Source of the DNA: Massariosphaeria phaeospora
Taxonomy: Eukaryota > Ascomycota > Dothideomycetes > Pleosporales
Direction of reading: 5' to 3'
DNA: 64,000 nt
NCBI GenBank assembly: GCA_011032825.1
Contig: JAADJZ010000018.1
Span: 434,001-498,000 of the forward strand
The notes beneath the pieces are model-generated. The model was not told the DNA's origin. It saw only the letters and a list, made by a program, of their open reading frames with translations, and ran no database searches. Each line of letters starts with the position of its first letter. The stretch's first letter is position 1. The translations under genes and the position numbers were made by a program. Shown piece by piece: positions 1 to 12,544 of the stretch.

Positions 1-2856
1 ATCCGGACGGATAACATCTTGGTCGTCCTGTTCCACAGTCAGCAACGATCCGTTCATAGTTGTGGAGTTCGCTAGGTAAAATAAACGTGGTAATACCTGT
101 CGATAAGTCTCTGTAGTTTCCGCATGTGTGCTCTTGCATTTGCTTCCGGTATTGATAATATGTGGGAAGAAGAGGTCTTGTTTCTGGGTGACATCGTGGT
201 TCGATCGATCAGATACTAGTTGCAGTTGCACAATCCTAGACAGGTATTCCAAAGCTGTCTGTTCGGCTGACCCTCGAATTAGTTGTGCTGTATCTTCGTT
301 CTTTATAGAAACGAAAAGTTGGTTCAACGTGTCTAAGGTATCGGCGAGAGAACGTGGACTGATTAGGGTGTGTCGGTCTTGGTCAATCTCCAGAGAGGCT
401 TTTCCGCGAACATCAATTGTACTACTAGAAGCCTTTGCCCCTTCAGGAATGGGTGGGGGCGGTAGTGATGGCTCAGGTTCCCAGCTTTGAATCAGGTTGG
501 AGATCCTTGAGAGCAGGCTGCATTTGAGTTAGTTGTCATAATACAGTCGTGAGCCTAGTTTTGCCTTACCCTGCTGTGCTCACAGCAATCGCGCCTTGTG
601 GTGGAACGACTTGGGAGCTAGGCGTCTGCAGTTCCTGGAGTTGTGCTACGAGTGACGCAATCTGGTAGAGGCGTGCGTGGCCGTTATGAAGGATCGAGCT
701 GCTTTCGGAATTCTGCCGGACCTGATCTCCTCGTTCAATTACGTGAACGGGATCATTTTGAACGGTAACGAGTGAACTAACGTCCGAAGATTCAGAACGT
801 TCGTCCATGTCACCCGCAAACACTAGCGGTGTTATCAGTTTGTCATGGCATGACTCAAGTATTTGGTCTTTACCACGTTCTGAAGGAGCACTCAGATATG
901 TCAGCTCGCCAACATCGGTCGGACGGGGTTTCTTCGGAGCTGTCGAGGACTCGGAGATATATCGGGCCAGAACGTCTGGGGCTCCTCCTTCTGCCGCATT
1001 TTGCTTTCCATGAGTTGGACTCTGTTCATGGTCTGGGTGCTGTTCGTCTGTACTGGTTGCTAGGACCTGGCGTTGCTTGGTAGGGGCCTGGCCATGCGTA
1101 GGTTTGATATGATTGGCTCCCGAAGACTGGCCTCTGCTATCACCATCGCTGAAATGTTGGAATTGGAACTCGAAGAATCCAGGAGGTTGTTGAAGGCCGC
1201 TGCCTCCACCACTGCCGTTGTTGTCTTTGTCTGGATGGCCTTGACTATCCCTACCTGGTGGCTGGTAGTCAAACCCGCCCTTGTCGAAGTTGTCACCATT
1301 AGGACGGTCGTCATCATCCGCGTTGTCGGAAACGTTATTGTCGGAGTCATCCTCGTTCCAGTCTAGCATGCACTTGCCATTCTTGAAGTGATCTGTAGCA
1401 AGTCAGCGTATACGACAAGTGATAGCGGAGACCAACGACGCACCTGCAATGTGATCGATACGATCCTGTCGCGTGACGAAGCGGTAAGGACAGAATCCGC
1501 ACTTGCGTGGGAAGGCTGTCTCCGACACGACAACGCTCTGGTCTTCATGTTTGCTGCAGTCGATATCCGGATGTATGTTTCTAAAGTGCTGTGATACGTC
1601 AGTCAAAGCTACTGATGAACTGCTCGTCTTGCGCACCTGGGAGAAATGGTATTTCCTGAAGCAGGGCTTCACCTTCTCCATGCCCTGGCTAATGCACAAG
1701 CTACAGACCCACGATTTGGAGGGGTAGCCCTCTTCTTCATTTCTCTTCCAGTCACACTTGCGTCCATATCGTTTTCCACACTTCCTTGTGCACTGGTAAA
1801 TCTTGCTCGGATCCCTTCCAAGTAGTTCGCGATCATCTGTGGGCACGCAGCTTTTCTTTCCTCGGTGAATACTAGGCTGCTGGCGTTGTATTTCATGATC
1901 GCCCATACTACTTGTAGTCATCTGCTGCGTCATCTCACCGAATATCGGATCCTGCTGGCTCGGGCTTGTTTGAGACTTATAGGCAGAATCATGGCCAGTG
2001 AGGCCCTGCTTTAGAAGTTGGCCAAACCAACGTCGAATTGAACTAGATGGCTCTCCAGTAAGCTGACTCAGGGAATCAATGTGCAGATCACTGTAGTTTC
2101 AGGATTAGCCAACAAATATCGGGAGCGGGGCTGGAGCTTCGCAGGGACAAGGCGATTTCTCACAGGGAGGATACATACTTGGGCAACATGGCGTATTGAT
2201 TGAACCACATGGTGCACACCTCAACAGCCTGATCACTGAGTGTGGTTTCATTCAAACTGGTAGGAGTAGGCTGAGTGTCCACGGCCCAACTTGACCCGGT
2301 GGAAGGCGATGCTGGGAAGGACGAGAAGGTCTCATGTCGCTTTGATTGTGGAAAGTCCTGAAGGTCAAACTGCAGCGGCCGCTTGCCTAGAGCGGTGAAT
2401 TGTGGCTGGTACATAGAGTCGAATGACTGCACAGGTGTGAGGGGAAAAGACGTCAGAGAATCGTTTGGATGGCTCGTCCACGCAGTGCTTCCCATGGTGT
2501 TATCCAGAGTCTGCAATTAGTTAGCCTGCTTTGGCAACCAAGTAGTTCATCGAGATATGAGACATCTTGTCCTCCCCAATTTCATCGCCTCTGTAGACCC
2601 ATCTAGACTACAGGATACTTACAAGGTTCTGCTCCATCGGATAGCCTGTTTCGTGAGGGCTCGAAAAGAGCGTCGTATCGAACGATTGCTGAGAGTCGTC
2701 TCCAAAAGAGGCAGCAGTCGTATCGATAGCCTCGTCAGCAAAAAAGAAGCCAGAGGTGTTGCCCTCGTCGGGCTTCATATACGATGGGTCCTGTGGCATG
2801 CCAAAGCCATTGAAGTCCAGCGAGTTGAAGTCAAAGCCAGCAGCCTGAGACGCCAT
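1..2856 (-). CDS. homeodomain-like / C2H2 zinc-finger transcription factor, 3' end off the window
   Basis: Probable nuclear DNA-binding regulator. Five exons read leftwards: 2623-2856, 2179-2510, 1444-2090, 570-1392 and 1-517 (still open at the left edge). The four introns (112, 88, 51, 52 bp) are GT-AG and keep frame. The N-terminus starts MASQAAGFDFNSLDF and is acidic and low in complexity. Around residues 175-218, joined across an intron, lies a homeodomain-like stretch ending SSSIRRWFGQLLKQG. Cys/His-rich segments follow at about 286-360 (IYQCTRKCGKRYGRKC, then WVCSLC) and a C2H2 finger at about 383-410 (CGFCPYRF...DHIADHF) that is only complete after splicing out 1393-1443. The remainder is Gln/Ser/Asp-rich, with a possible leucine-rich helix. 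This combination is known in Pezizomycotina as 'homeobox and C2H2' factors; targets are unknown. The C-terminus is missing. Confidence 0.85.
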
Positions 2857-3832
2857 GGTGATCCAGGAGCACGGAGAGAAAATGACGGAAGTGCGTCAAG
2901 ATGCTGAGGTCGGGCTCTAGCCGGAGCGATTTAGATATGTGCAGCTCCGCTGAGGATTGCACAGTCATCGCCTCAGCCCTTCGACTCCGCCCTTCTCGCT
3001 AGTTTCGGGTTAGCGCCGTATGGTGTACGTTAGCCGACCCAAACAACACGATGCCGATTACGGTGTGAGGAAAAGGGCGGCGCAGCAACCTTAGGCTTGA
3101 AAAGTGCTGCCTGATCCTTCCCGACGGCCAAGAAGAGAAGGGCGGGTAGCCGAACGACGTCAGCAAGCGCTGCGTGGACATTGCGTAGTATGCTAGATAC
3201 AGTAGGGCTGTGTAAAGCTAAAGGCACACTACCCCCCTGGTGCTAGAAACGCCTACACTGTCAAAAGGATCGTCTTTCTATCGGCAATGGTCTGCCGGTG
3301 CGCCAGACAGAGTGGACGCGGCAGGTGGGGTGCTCCGGCTGACCTCGGGACACACGCACGTGCACCTACCTAGGTAGTCCGCTGCGCCACACCCAGCCAC
3401 CGAACTAAAATCCACTGCCTGCCGTCTTTCACAGCCAAACCCTCATCACCCCCACCAGCATCATCCCGCCTTAGACGACCTGAACACCACTTGAACGCTA
3501 CAAGGTGCGGCCGCGTTCTTCCAATTACACGACTCTACTTAAGAGCACCTAGCTAAGCTTCAAGCGCCATCCTTTGCAACCCGCTCTGGGAACCCACCTC
3601 TTGAGCTGGGGAGGGCGCGTCTCTCGAGTTTGTATTGGCGGATCCTTAGCTGTTGGACTAATCACGGGTTGAACTCGGTAAATTCGGAGGAAAGAGACAT
3701 GTATTTATACTGTTGCTAAACACTCAAGGAAACATGAACTCATTACAGCGACTCATTCTTCGAGACACACTCCGTACAAAACCGCAAGATAAGAAAGCAT
3801 CCTGGTAAACCTCCGACTCATCCGAGGCGCCT
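2857..3832. other. intergenic, promoter side of the homeodomain/C2H2 gene
   Basis: No gene seen. It holds the upstream region of the gene that starts at 2856 and the 3' flank of the C2H2 gene ending at 3833. It contains one copy of the dispersed ~75-bp repeat (3172-3250, minus orientation) and the palindrome TACCTAGGTA at 3367-3376. Confidence 0.6.
3172..3250 (-). repeat. dispersed ~75-bp repeat, copy 1
   Basis: Read on the minus strand it has the family's landmarks in order: GTTTCTAGCACCAGG, then TTTACACAGCCCTA, TGTATCTAGCATACTA and GCAATGTCCACG. Compare copies at 41348, 52662, 57926 and 58403. Confidence 0.6.
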
Positions 3833-5866
3833 TCATCCTGCGACACCGTTACGCTCATTACCGCATGCAGACATGTGCCTGAGCAAGTTGTCTCTCCTAT
3901 GGAAGACCTTTTGCGGCGTCTGGCAGTTGTCGTTCCCACATCTCCATGTCTCGTCCACTCCAGTCTTGTGTACAGTTCGCTTGTGTCGGTTCAAATCAGC
4001 GTTCAGATTGAAATCCCTGCCGCAGTCCAATACCATGCATTTATATCGGCGAATGTGTTTACGATTCATATGTTTACTGAAAGTTGGAGACAAGTCAGTG
4101 AAATACTTTCAATATAGGTGTGGAGAAAATGGGGAAGGCGACTAGGAATTGAAGGACAAGAGATCAAGGAACACTGCTTACTTTCTCGAGCCTTCGGTCC
4201 TGAAAGAGTCGTGGCAAACTGAACATTCGAATCCATCAGCACCGCTACCTGAATCCTGGTCAAGTCGCGTCAAGTCCTGTCTTGATTCATGCTTCGCATC
4301 TACTCCTCCAGACGAACTTCCACCGTCCTGGCTATGCGGCGATAGGCTCTGTTGGTGGAAGGCGTGGTCCGTCTCTTCGGTGAATTGATAAGTCGGAGAA
4401 TCCGGGATTGGGATCAGTGGTGAAGAGAATTGGTTCGGTACATTGTCTTCAGCACGGAGACTACCATCCAGAAGATCAGCCATTTGCAAGGTTGTGTCAC
4501 GAAGATGCGAGAAGAAGATATTTGGTTGACGCTGGACTGATCGTAGGTTGACGCCCAGTTCTTCAGCTTCCGAGCGCCTTGATATAACGGGAGTTAGTAC
4601 ATGGCTAGATGATGGGCCATCCGGTTGTCGTCCATGCAGAGCCCCTAACTCATTTCCTTTAGGGGCCGCATGAGATTCTCCGGACTGTTGAGTGCCATTT
4701 CCGACGGGATTTATCGTTCTCTGTGCGCACAAGGGGTACGCGGCTCTCGGGTATCTTCTTCCGTCTTCAGCTCCCAGTCCTCTGCTTTGAGTTCCTACGT
4801 TCGACATCGGGCCACGAACGTCTCGAACCGTTATACTGTCTGCTATCCCTTCCACATAGGAAGGCTCCCGTTGGAAGTATCGACTAGGAGCATCGTTAAT
4901 GACGTTGTGGCGTCCATGTTGATCACGCGTTGGGTTTGATGCTGGACTACCGGTTCGGACAATACCGCTATTCAACCTTCTCATCCAATCGCTATTCGGA
5001 TCGAGCATCTCGTCATGAGTTTCGGCGTCATCATCCGGTGGCATTGTCCATGACTCGAAATTTTGGCTCTCCTCGATAAACTGATCATTTCCCGGGAGCT
5101 CGGCAAGTAAACCCCAATCGTCATGCTTGTACACCGTGCGAGGTCTATGAACAAGGTTGAAGTTGTTGGTGCCGAGCTGGCGCGGTGAATAGACCCTGTA
5201 CTCCGGTGGTGGAGGACTATACAACTCTGCTGGAGGACTCTCTACTTCGTTGATAGGTGGGAACGGGATGACCCCCATCGATTCGATGTCCGCACATAGC
5301 CTTGGAGGTTCTGGAGGCTCAGTATCGAGCTCCGATACGCGCCGATGTCTAATCTCATCTCCAGCTATTGCAACGTCGATATCGTAATGATCCTCTCTCG
5401 AACCACTATTTCTCACAAAACGGCGTGGAATTTCGGCGAGATTGTCAACCAGACCTCGAAATCGCCGAACCAATCTTCCTGTTGTCTTTCTTGATTCCCT
5501 CCGTACATCACCCTCGTCACCATCGACCTTGTTCACGATCGTCAATAGCTGTTTCAGCATTTCGCCGATTGCATTGATCTTTTGCTCAAGCTCAATCGGA
5601 ACCCTCAATTCCGAAGCATCTTGACGGGCTCGCTGGCTTTCGGCAACACCATAGTACGAGCCGGGAGCCCCATGTTTGACAATTCGGGGGCTTTCAGTGT
5701 CACCACTCCGGAGCACTTCCGTCATGATCGGTGAATCACTAGCTTCCTCACTCTTCCCGATGCTTCGCCGCCTCACGCGCAGTGAAGCTAGCATGTCGCT
5801 AAATGCTTTTCCGAAAGCACATCCGAAAGTTCCGTTCAATTGGAGATTAATGTCGAATCGCCCCAA
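3833..5866 (-). CDS. C2H2 zinc-finger protein
   Basis: Two exons, 4182-5866 and 3833-4076, joined across a 105-bp GT-AG intron (4077-4181); 642 residues. Residues 1-550 have no recognised domain: an Arg-rich early part, a stretch that may be helical (about 85-140), then Pro/Ser/Asp-rich disorder. The C-terminal ~90 residues hold three C2H2 fingers: FECSVCHDSF...KHMNRKH (the second half comes from exon 2), YKCMVLDCGRDF...LNRHKRTVH, and WRCGNDNCQ...DNLLRHMSAC. Ending with fingers after a long disordered region is usual in ascomycete C2H2 regulators, so a nuclear transcription-factor role is inferred. I cannot assign an orthologue. The start MGRFDINLQ is the first Met of the open frame; a short upstream exon is not excluded. 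Confidence 0.85.
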
Positions 5867-7954
5867 AGAGATGTGGCATAAGATCGATTGCGGCTGCGCA
5901 GAAATCCGCGAGACAATTGAGTCTGGCTAGCAGACTAGAACACACAAGACGTCTCGGACCCCGACATTGCGGAATCTTAATACTGATATGAAGCATAGCC
6001 CAGGACTTCACAGCATGGCTATAAACTGGCCATTTTAGGGACGAGAGGCATACCGCACACCTGATTGGCCACAGGCGAGCGCGCAATGCAGGTATACCGG
6101 TCAAGGACTAACGCCACCGAGATCTACCTGCGAATATCATGAGTATATCTAATGCGTAAATATAACACTGCGGATAGTGTCGTCGAATGCAGTTACGAAA
6201 CGATTGGCGTTGGACGGACTGTTTTGGCGGCCAGAGGACAAGAGCTCGTATTTAAATTTGGAGTAGGTACGTCAGCTGCAGCGGTCCTCATCTTACACAC
6301 TATGGTACATCACACTGGTATGCCTCTTTGGATAGACTATTACGTCTGTCCTGCTATGCACGAATGATGTTGCAGTTGAAACGCTGACTATGTCCTTTGT
6401 CCGTAAGAGGAGGCGGGTTGGGGGGCCGGAATCGGAATCGAAACCCAATATATGTACCAACAACCACGCTACCTACACAATCATGGACTCTAGGAAGAGC
6501 ACCCCGTTGGCATTAGGCCTACTCTACTAGGTAATGTCTACGTAGGACTAACGTCTAGAAGAGAGAATTTGTAGAGGCGAAAGGGTAGGCTTACTATCCA
6601 AGTAACGAATTATGCTGGAGGAGGGTGAAGGGCGGGGGCGTTGTCCTCAGCTTTCCACAACGATTGCTGCGCATCATACTGTTACGTCTCGTTGCAGATC
6701 GCCGGCTTTCCTGTCAACTTGCTTCAGTTCCAGGCCGAAGTATGCAGTAACCAGTGGCGAAGTCAGGAAATAAACACGTCCCGCAGAGGTCCTATAAGTT
6801 ACCATTGCAGTATTGTATCCATGGTTCAAGCTGGATCTACCTTGACCCTTCATCCCATCAACCTCCCCCTCCACCCCCCATCCTCATAACCCATCACACT
6901 TCAGCCAACTTAATCTATTTCATTTCAGTTCAGTTCAGTTCAGCTTCGCAAAACCGCCAAAATCCATCCCTACAAGTGACAGGAGGTGGTCATCTGGATC
7001 TCGCAGCGGGAAATCCCCCCAAATCATACACTTCCAAGTTCCAGCACCCCTCTTCGCACTGGATCTGAGGCGATTCTTTCTTAAACCGCTGCGTTATCTC
7101 CCTGCTCTGTACTTACGTATTTCACAAATCCAAGCGTCAGCTTGGTGAATACAAGCAAAGATCAGAGGATGGAGGTTGTGCTACGATGAGCTGAGCTGTG
7201 TAGCTAGCAAGCCGAAATGAACTGAATTGAACTGGATTGAACTGAACTGAACTGAATCGAGGTGGATTGGATTGTAGACGGGGCGGAAGTATCAGAGAGG
7301 TAGTATCTCCCGAGTATGCAATATACTTACTATTCGGATCGAGGCAACTAGGTGTTTAAGCTAGAATCAACAAACCAGACAACCCCTCCATAACCGTCAC
7401 GTCCGCACACCCACGGAACCCCGAATCGATAATGCTCGTGAACACCGCAATTGCCAAACTCACAACCCGTAGCCACCAGAGAGAACCCCACGATTTTCAA
7501 ACCTACACCACGAAACACGGCCGCTGTGATCGGAGCTTTACCACGAAACGATGCGTCCCATTGGGCCAGCCGATGCAGAGTTACGCCATTACAAACACTC
7601 ATTCATCTAGACTGGAGAATGTCCGGAAAATCGTACGCAAAATCCACGTTTACTACAGGGAGGGAGATAGGTTCCTCAATGCACATTAACTACACGTTAC
7701 TTTTGAACGAAACAGCCCCACCTGTTCTTCACATCCATCCAGAAGCGTACGAAATGTTGAACAAGGAAAGAGGGGTATACATCAGAAGAAGGAAAGGAGG
7801 GCGAAGAAGGGACATGCATACATAGTGTTGTCGATAATAGATGCGACAACGATGCAGAACCCGCAATACATGCGAAGAATTGATACCAAGTACCTAGATA
7901 CGCGATACGTGTAGGCACAGCATGATGGATGGACAGAAGAAGTTGAAATGTTTC
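5867..7954. other. gene-free stretch between the C2H2 and Zn2Cys6 genes
   Basis: About 2.1 kb with only short unconvincing reading frames. It includes the promoter side of the gene starting at 5866 and the 3' flank of the gene ending at 7955, a fragment resembling the end of the dispersed repeat (6521-6545) and an inverted pair of TTCAG/CTGAA pentanucleotide arrays (6923-6948 and 7217-7258). Confidence 0.55.
6923..7258. repeat. inverted pair of pentanucleotide microsatellites
   Basis: The left arm (6923-6943) has four TTCAG units. The right arm (7217-7258) has about eight units of TGAAC with two variants (TGAAT, TGGAT), which is the reverse complement of the left array. About 270 bp separates the arms. 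Confidence 0.75.
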
Positions 7955-10484
7955 CTACGCCGAGCCTTTCATGAACCAATCCGAGCTCGCGTCCACCATG
8001 TAGTTGGTAATGTTGAACTCGTTGCCCTGGTGGCTGTCATGCAACGACATGCCGTCCGTGCCCGCGTGCGGAAAGTTAGCCGGGCCGTCCATGGACACTG
8101 GCAACCGCGGCATATTGAAGAAGTCGAAGACGTCGAGATATTCCAGCTCGTTGGTCCCGGGCGTCCTCGCGGGAGTCACAGACGCCGGTCGTGTATTCGG
8201 TGGCAGTCGCGGCTGTCGTGAGATGAGGAAGTCGAGGTCGAAGGCGCAGCGCCGCATGTCGGCCAGGATCTTCACCGTGGAGGGTGTGACGCGCTCGCCG
8301 TTGATGCCGGTGGGGCTGCGCTGCGAGTCTTGGTACTCGTGCAGGACGCGGGAGAGAAGGTTAGCGTAGCGGGTGCCGACTTCCCAGTATTGACCGAGCT
8401 CCTGGAGTGTGCTGACGAGGAGATTGATGGACGGGTCGACGCGGTGGTCGATGGTCGAGCCGTGGACGAGTAGAACTCGCGCTGCGACCCAGAGGGAGAA
8501 GGCGAAGGGAGGGCCTAGTTTGGTGAGTAGACCGTTCTCTCGGATGCAGTCGCAGAGTGCTGTTATGCTTTCTACGGCATTGAGACATCTTTGGCTAGCG
8601 CTGAAGGATGGCGTGAAGATGGGTGATCGGTGGGTGGGATAGGCCGCTGACGAATGTAGGCGTATCACAGTACTGTGCGGTATCAGAATGTTGAACATGC
8701 AAGATCCAACAGATACTCACGTATGAAATGCTGCATGTAGCATAACCAGACCGCTATTGAGGTTCTTATTCATCGTCGGCCCGGAGAACACTCTTGCCGA
8801 ATTCCCATAATCTGGGGGCAGATTATATTTCCAGTGCTCGATTGCACTATCCAGCTCGCGGTACTCACCTTGCCATTTCTCCACGTCTGAGAGGGAAGTA
8901 ATGTCAACAGGCTTCTTCAAAAACTTGTGAATGCGCGACAAGATGCCGAGAATCTCGACATAGTATGAAAAGGTGCCAAGATTCTCGGGACGGTTCATGG
9001 CGTAGTCGGACCTCGCTGACGTTTCAAACCATCTAGTCTCTACAGGCACGTTCCGGGTGTAGATGTCGTCGCGACAGGGGAGTCTGCGATCGATTTCTTT
9101 CTCATCTAGAGCGAACTCAAACGCGGTCGCGACTGTGGCGTAACGATCAAGGACGTAGATCATCCAGAACAGTCTCCGTCGGCTCTCTTCGTCAATCCAG
9201 TCTTTGGGTTCAGGTAAAACTACGGCCCGTAGAGTATATATGGACGCAACCTGCGGGGCTATCATGGGCGACTGGGTTTCCAGCGATAAACCCAGTTGCA
9301 CCACCGATCGGGTGATGAGAGCAAGCAGATTCCACCCTGGTGGGCCATTTGAGCATCCAACGACGTCTAGTGAGAGAATAACAAGAGCTTGAAGTGATTT
9401 GACAGAGCTGTTTTCGATGCTATATAACAAAACCCTCTCCTTCGATGTCTGGTGATATCTGCCACGCTTCTCTGGATTCAGGCGCTGGTCAGTGGAGAAC
9501 CTCAAAGTAGTGGCTACTATAGCATGGAGGATGATCCGGTCTGGTTCATCGAGACTCGAGTCACCAAAGAGCGAGTTTAACGTTGTTTGGCGGTGTAGGA
9601 TGGGACACCAGGGATATATATGCTTAAAGAATAGATCGACGAGACCATATAGTAAGTCATAAGGCGGAAAGTCGTTATCGGCCTGTCCTAGTACCGTAGC
9701 CATTGGAGGCTGGCCGAATCTATCGGCATTGAACGGGGAAGGCGCCATATGAGAATATGAGTCTCGATGCTGGCCACCCAGTGGTTGTTGTCCGCTCAGA
9801 GATGGCTCCTCGGACCCCGTATGGTACCCATTGCCCGCCACAGGGCCTGACTGCCTCCGCTCCGCCATGGTGTTGCCGAAAGCGGGTTGTATTGCGTTCT
9901 GTGACGGAAAGCCTGCTGGTTTCTGGATGAAGAGGGCAGTCTCGGGACGGGGCACGTGCGGTGTCTGAACGATGGGCGGGGCTCTGAAGATAGGCGCATC
10001 TTGAGGCGAGGTGACAACGGGCGGGAGATGGTTGCTCGACAGCTGGGTGATCTGATGCTGCTGATGGTGGAGCAAGGATTCGAGTTTGTCTGGTGGCGCT
10101 GGTCAGTGGAGGTGCGTTGCTTGATGGGGCACGAGAGCACTCACCCAGACGAGCCTCCAGCTCCCTCCCGTAGCCAGCGCGCAGGCCGGGCTTCTTGCGA
10201 GGAAGGTAGGTGCACACCGAGTTGTTCTTCAGACACCATCCACAGCTGGGATGGCTTCTGTCGCACCTGACCTTTCTGGCTTTGCACGTCTCGCAGGACA
10301 CAGACAGCGGGGGGCGTTTCCGCTTGTTGGTGGAACGCTCGTCGGCGTCGTCGCCGCTGGAGCCCTCGCCGGCGCTCCAATTGTCGGGCTCGTCGTCAGC
10401 CGCAGGCGACTGATGCGGTAGGGCGAATGCCGCCGCGGGGCTGGCATAGGGGTGCACAGCAGCAGTGGCCGTGTTCCGGTCCAT
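7955..10484 (-). CDS. Zn2Cys6 transcription factor with fungal-specific TF domain
   Basis: Three exons, 10145-10484, 8721-10089 and 7955-8672; introns of 55 and 48 bp; 808 residues. The binuclear zinc cluster lies at about residues 61-90 with spacing C-x2-C-x6-C-x6-C-x2-C-x6-C (CETCKARKVRCDRSHPSCGW, then C six residues on). It is followed by a short linker and a coiled-coil dimerisation segment created at the first splice junction (RELEARLDKLESLLHHQQHQ). The middle-homology/fungal_trans region starts near residue 255 (VDLFFKHIYPWCPILHRQT) and runs through RRRLFWMIYVLDRYA. The second junction gives HAAFHTTVIRLHSSAAYP. It probably binds CGG-type sites as a dimer in the nucleus. Its start is about 515 bp from the divergent L-rhamnonate dehydratase start, so a role in rhamnose catabolism (RhaR-like) is possible but only inferred. 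Confidence 0.9.
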
Positions 10485-10998
10485 GGTGGACAGTGGATGG
10501 GCTGACCTTCAACATTCGCGCGACGTTAGCCCGAGGCGTGGAGGGCGGAGGGTGCACGCTGCACAGTGGGTTCCCCGCCGTCGTTGGGGCCGCAATAGAG
10601 CGGTTGCGGCCACAGCAGGCCCTTCCCCGGATCGTCCACTTCGCCTTCGCTGCACGCCGTAATTGGCTTCGTCCGATGACTGATGGGCCGCGCTAAGCCA
10701 TTCGGCGTCCAAGATGACCGACGGCGCCGCTATCGAGTTGCACCAGCCCGGCACGCGTCGAGCAATGCTCAACCACCAACCTCGGGATCGACACCATGGC
10801 CGAGGCCATCATGGCACTGCTGCTCGGCCGTTGCGTCGCCTCGAGATCGACCGAGCAGGAAGCTTATGGCTTCTCTAGGGCCTGGTTTTCCATTGTCGAA
10901 AGACTTCCCCGTCCCGCCTAGTATTTAGCATCCGGACTCCACTTGTATCCGTGCCTCATTCCTGTTGCTGCCCCTCTTCTTTCTCGTGCCCGCTGCAA
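10485..10998. promoter_or_regulatory. shared divergent promoter region, Zn2Cys6 factor / L-rhamnonate dehydratase
   Basis: 514 bp between two divergent start codons with no gene of its own. I could not define individual factor-binding sites with confidence. Confidence 0.5.
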
Positions 10999-12544
10999 AT
11001 GTCTGGACACACCATGCCTTCCACAGGCAAACCCAGCGCTGCACGGAGCTTCCCTACTATCAAGCATGTCCGCACCTTCATCACCCAAGGGCCCGGTTCT
11101 GGTGGAGACTACCACAATGTGCACGGCGGCCATTGGTTGATTGATAGCAAGATCTCAACGCCCATGTCACAGTACGACGAGTACAGGAAGTCGAGGACAA
11201 GCTGGGGTATTAATGTGCTAGGCTCCTTCTGCGTCGAACTCGAGGCTTCCGATGGCACCAAAGGCTTTGCTACCGGGTTTGGGGGTCCGCCAGCTTGCTG
11301 GCTGGTTGCACAACATTTTGAGCGGTTCCTCATTGGCAAAGGTACGCCTTCTGTATGTCTGTTCTGCAGTGTCTTCGTGACAAATGAACATGTGCTCTTC
11401 CACCTCTTGTAGTCATGCTTTGATCTCGTTTCTGTTGCCCAACTCTGAAGGAGAGCTGAAAGGTTGTGAATGACAGGAATGAGATACCATTGAGCCAATG
11501 AGCATGTTTGCTGACAAGGAGGTCAGATCCGCGGGATACCAACCATATATTCGAGCAAATGTACCGGGCATCGATGTTCTACGGTCGCAAAGGACTCCCA
11601 GTGGCTGTCATATCCGTCATTGACCTTGCCATCTGGGACCTCCTAGGCAAGATCCGGAATGAGCCAGTGTATAAGATGCTTGGTGGCACCACCCGTGAGC
11701 GTCTGAACTTCTACTGCACCGGTCCTGAACCTGCGGCAGCAAAGGCAATGGGCTTCTTTGGCGCCAAAGTTCCTCTCCCATACGGACCTGGGGAAGGAGT
11801 AGAAGGTCTGAAGAAGAATGTCGAGTTCTTAAGGAAACACAGAGAGAGCGTTGGTCCTGACTTCCCTCTGATGGTTGACTGCTACATGAGCCTAAATGTA
11901 CCGTATACCATTGAAGTGGTCAAGGCTTGCGAGGATCTGAATATAAACTGGTGGGAGGAGTGCCTGTCGCCTGACGACACGGATGGTTTTGAGCTGATCA
12001 AACGCGCCCACCCTCGGATGAAGTTTACTACTGGGGAGCACGAATACTCCAGATACGGTTTCCGGAAGCTCATCGAAGGGCGCAATTTAGACATTCTTCA
12101 ACCTGACGTTATGTGGGTGGGCGGACTAACTGAGCTGCTCAAGATTGCTGCAATGGCTGCGGCGTACGATATCCCCGTAGTTCCTCATGCTAGCGGACCT
12201 TACTCGTACCACTTCGTCGTCAGCCAGGCCAATTCGCCGTTCCAAGAATATCTGGCAAACTCGCCTGGTAAGTTTTTGCACTCCCTCACGAGTAGCGTCT
12301 ATGTTGACAACATCCAGATGGCAAATCAGTGCTGCCGGTATTTGGCGATCTGTTCATCAATGAGCCCATACCCACGAAAGGATATCTCGATGTTTCTGTT
12401 CTGGATAAACCCGGCTTTGGCCTCGAGCTGAATCCCAAAGCCCGATTAATCGATGCCACCAATATTCTCAATCCGGCACCAGCTAAGCCATTGAAGGTTG
12501 AGGAGCCAGCCACCAATGGCGTGCAGGCAAGTGGCCACGCTTGA
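10999..12544 (+). CDS. lraC: L-rhamnonate dehydratase (enolase superfamily)
   Basis: Dehydrates L-rhamnonate to 2-keto-3-deoxy-L-rhamnonate in the fungal non-phosphorylated L-rhamnose pathway (LRA3 in yeasts, lraC in Aspergillus). Exons 10999-11341, 11527-12267 and 12318-12544; introns 185 and 50 bp; 436 residues, normal for the family. The enolase-type metal ligands are visible as the Asp in LMVDCYMSL, the Glu in NWWEECLSPDD and the Glu in KFTTGEHEYSRYGFRK. The catalytic His is in VVPHASGPYSYHF. The barrel signature ILQPDVMWVGGLTELLK is present. ATG at 10999 is preferred over an in-frame ATG at 10951; 11014 is a third option. The first intron is unusually long for this genome. Likely cytosolic. 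It lies divergent from a Zn2Cys6 factor. Confidence 0.93.
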
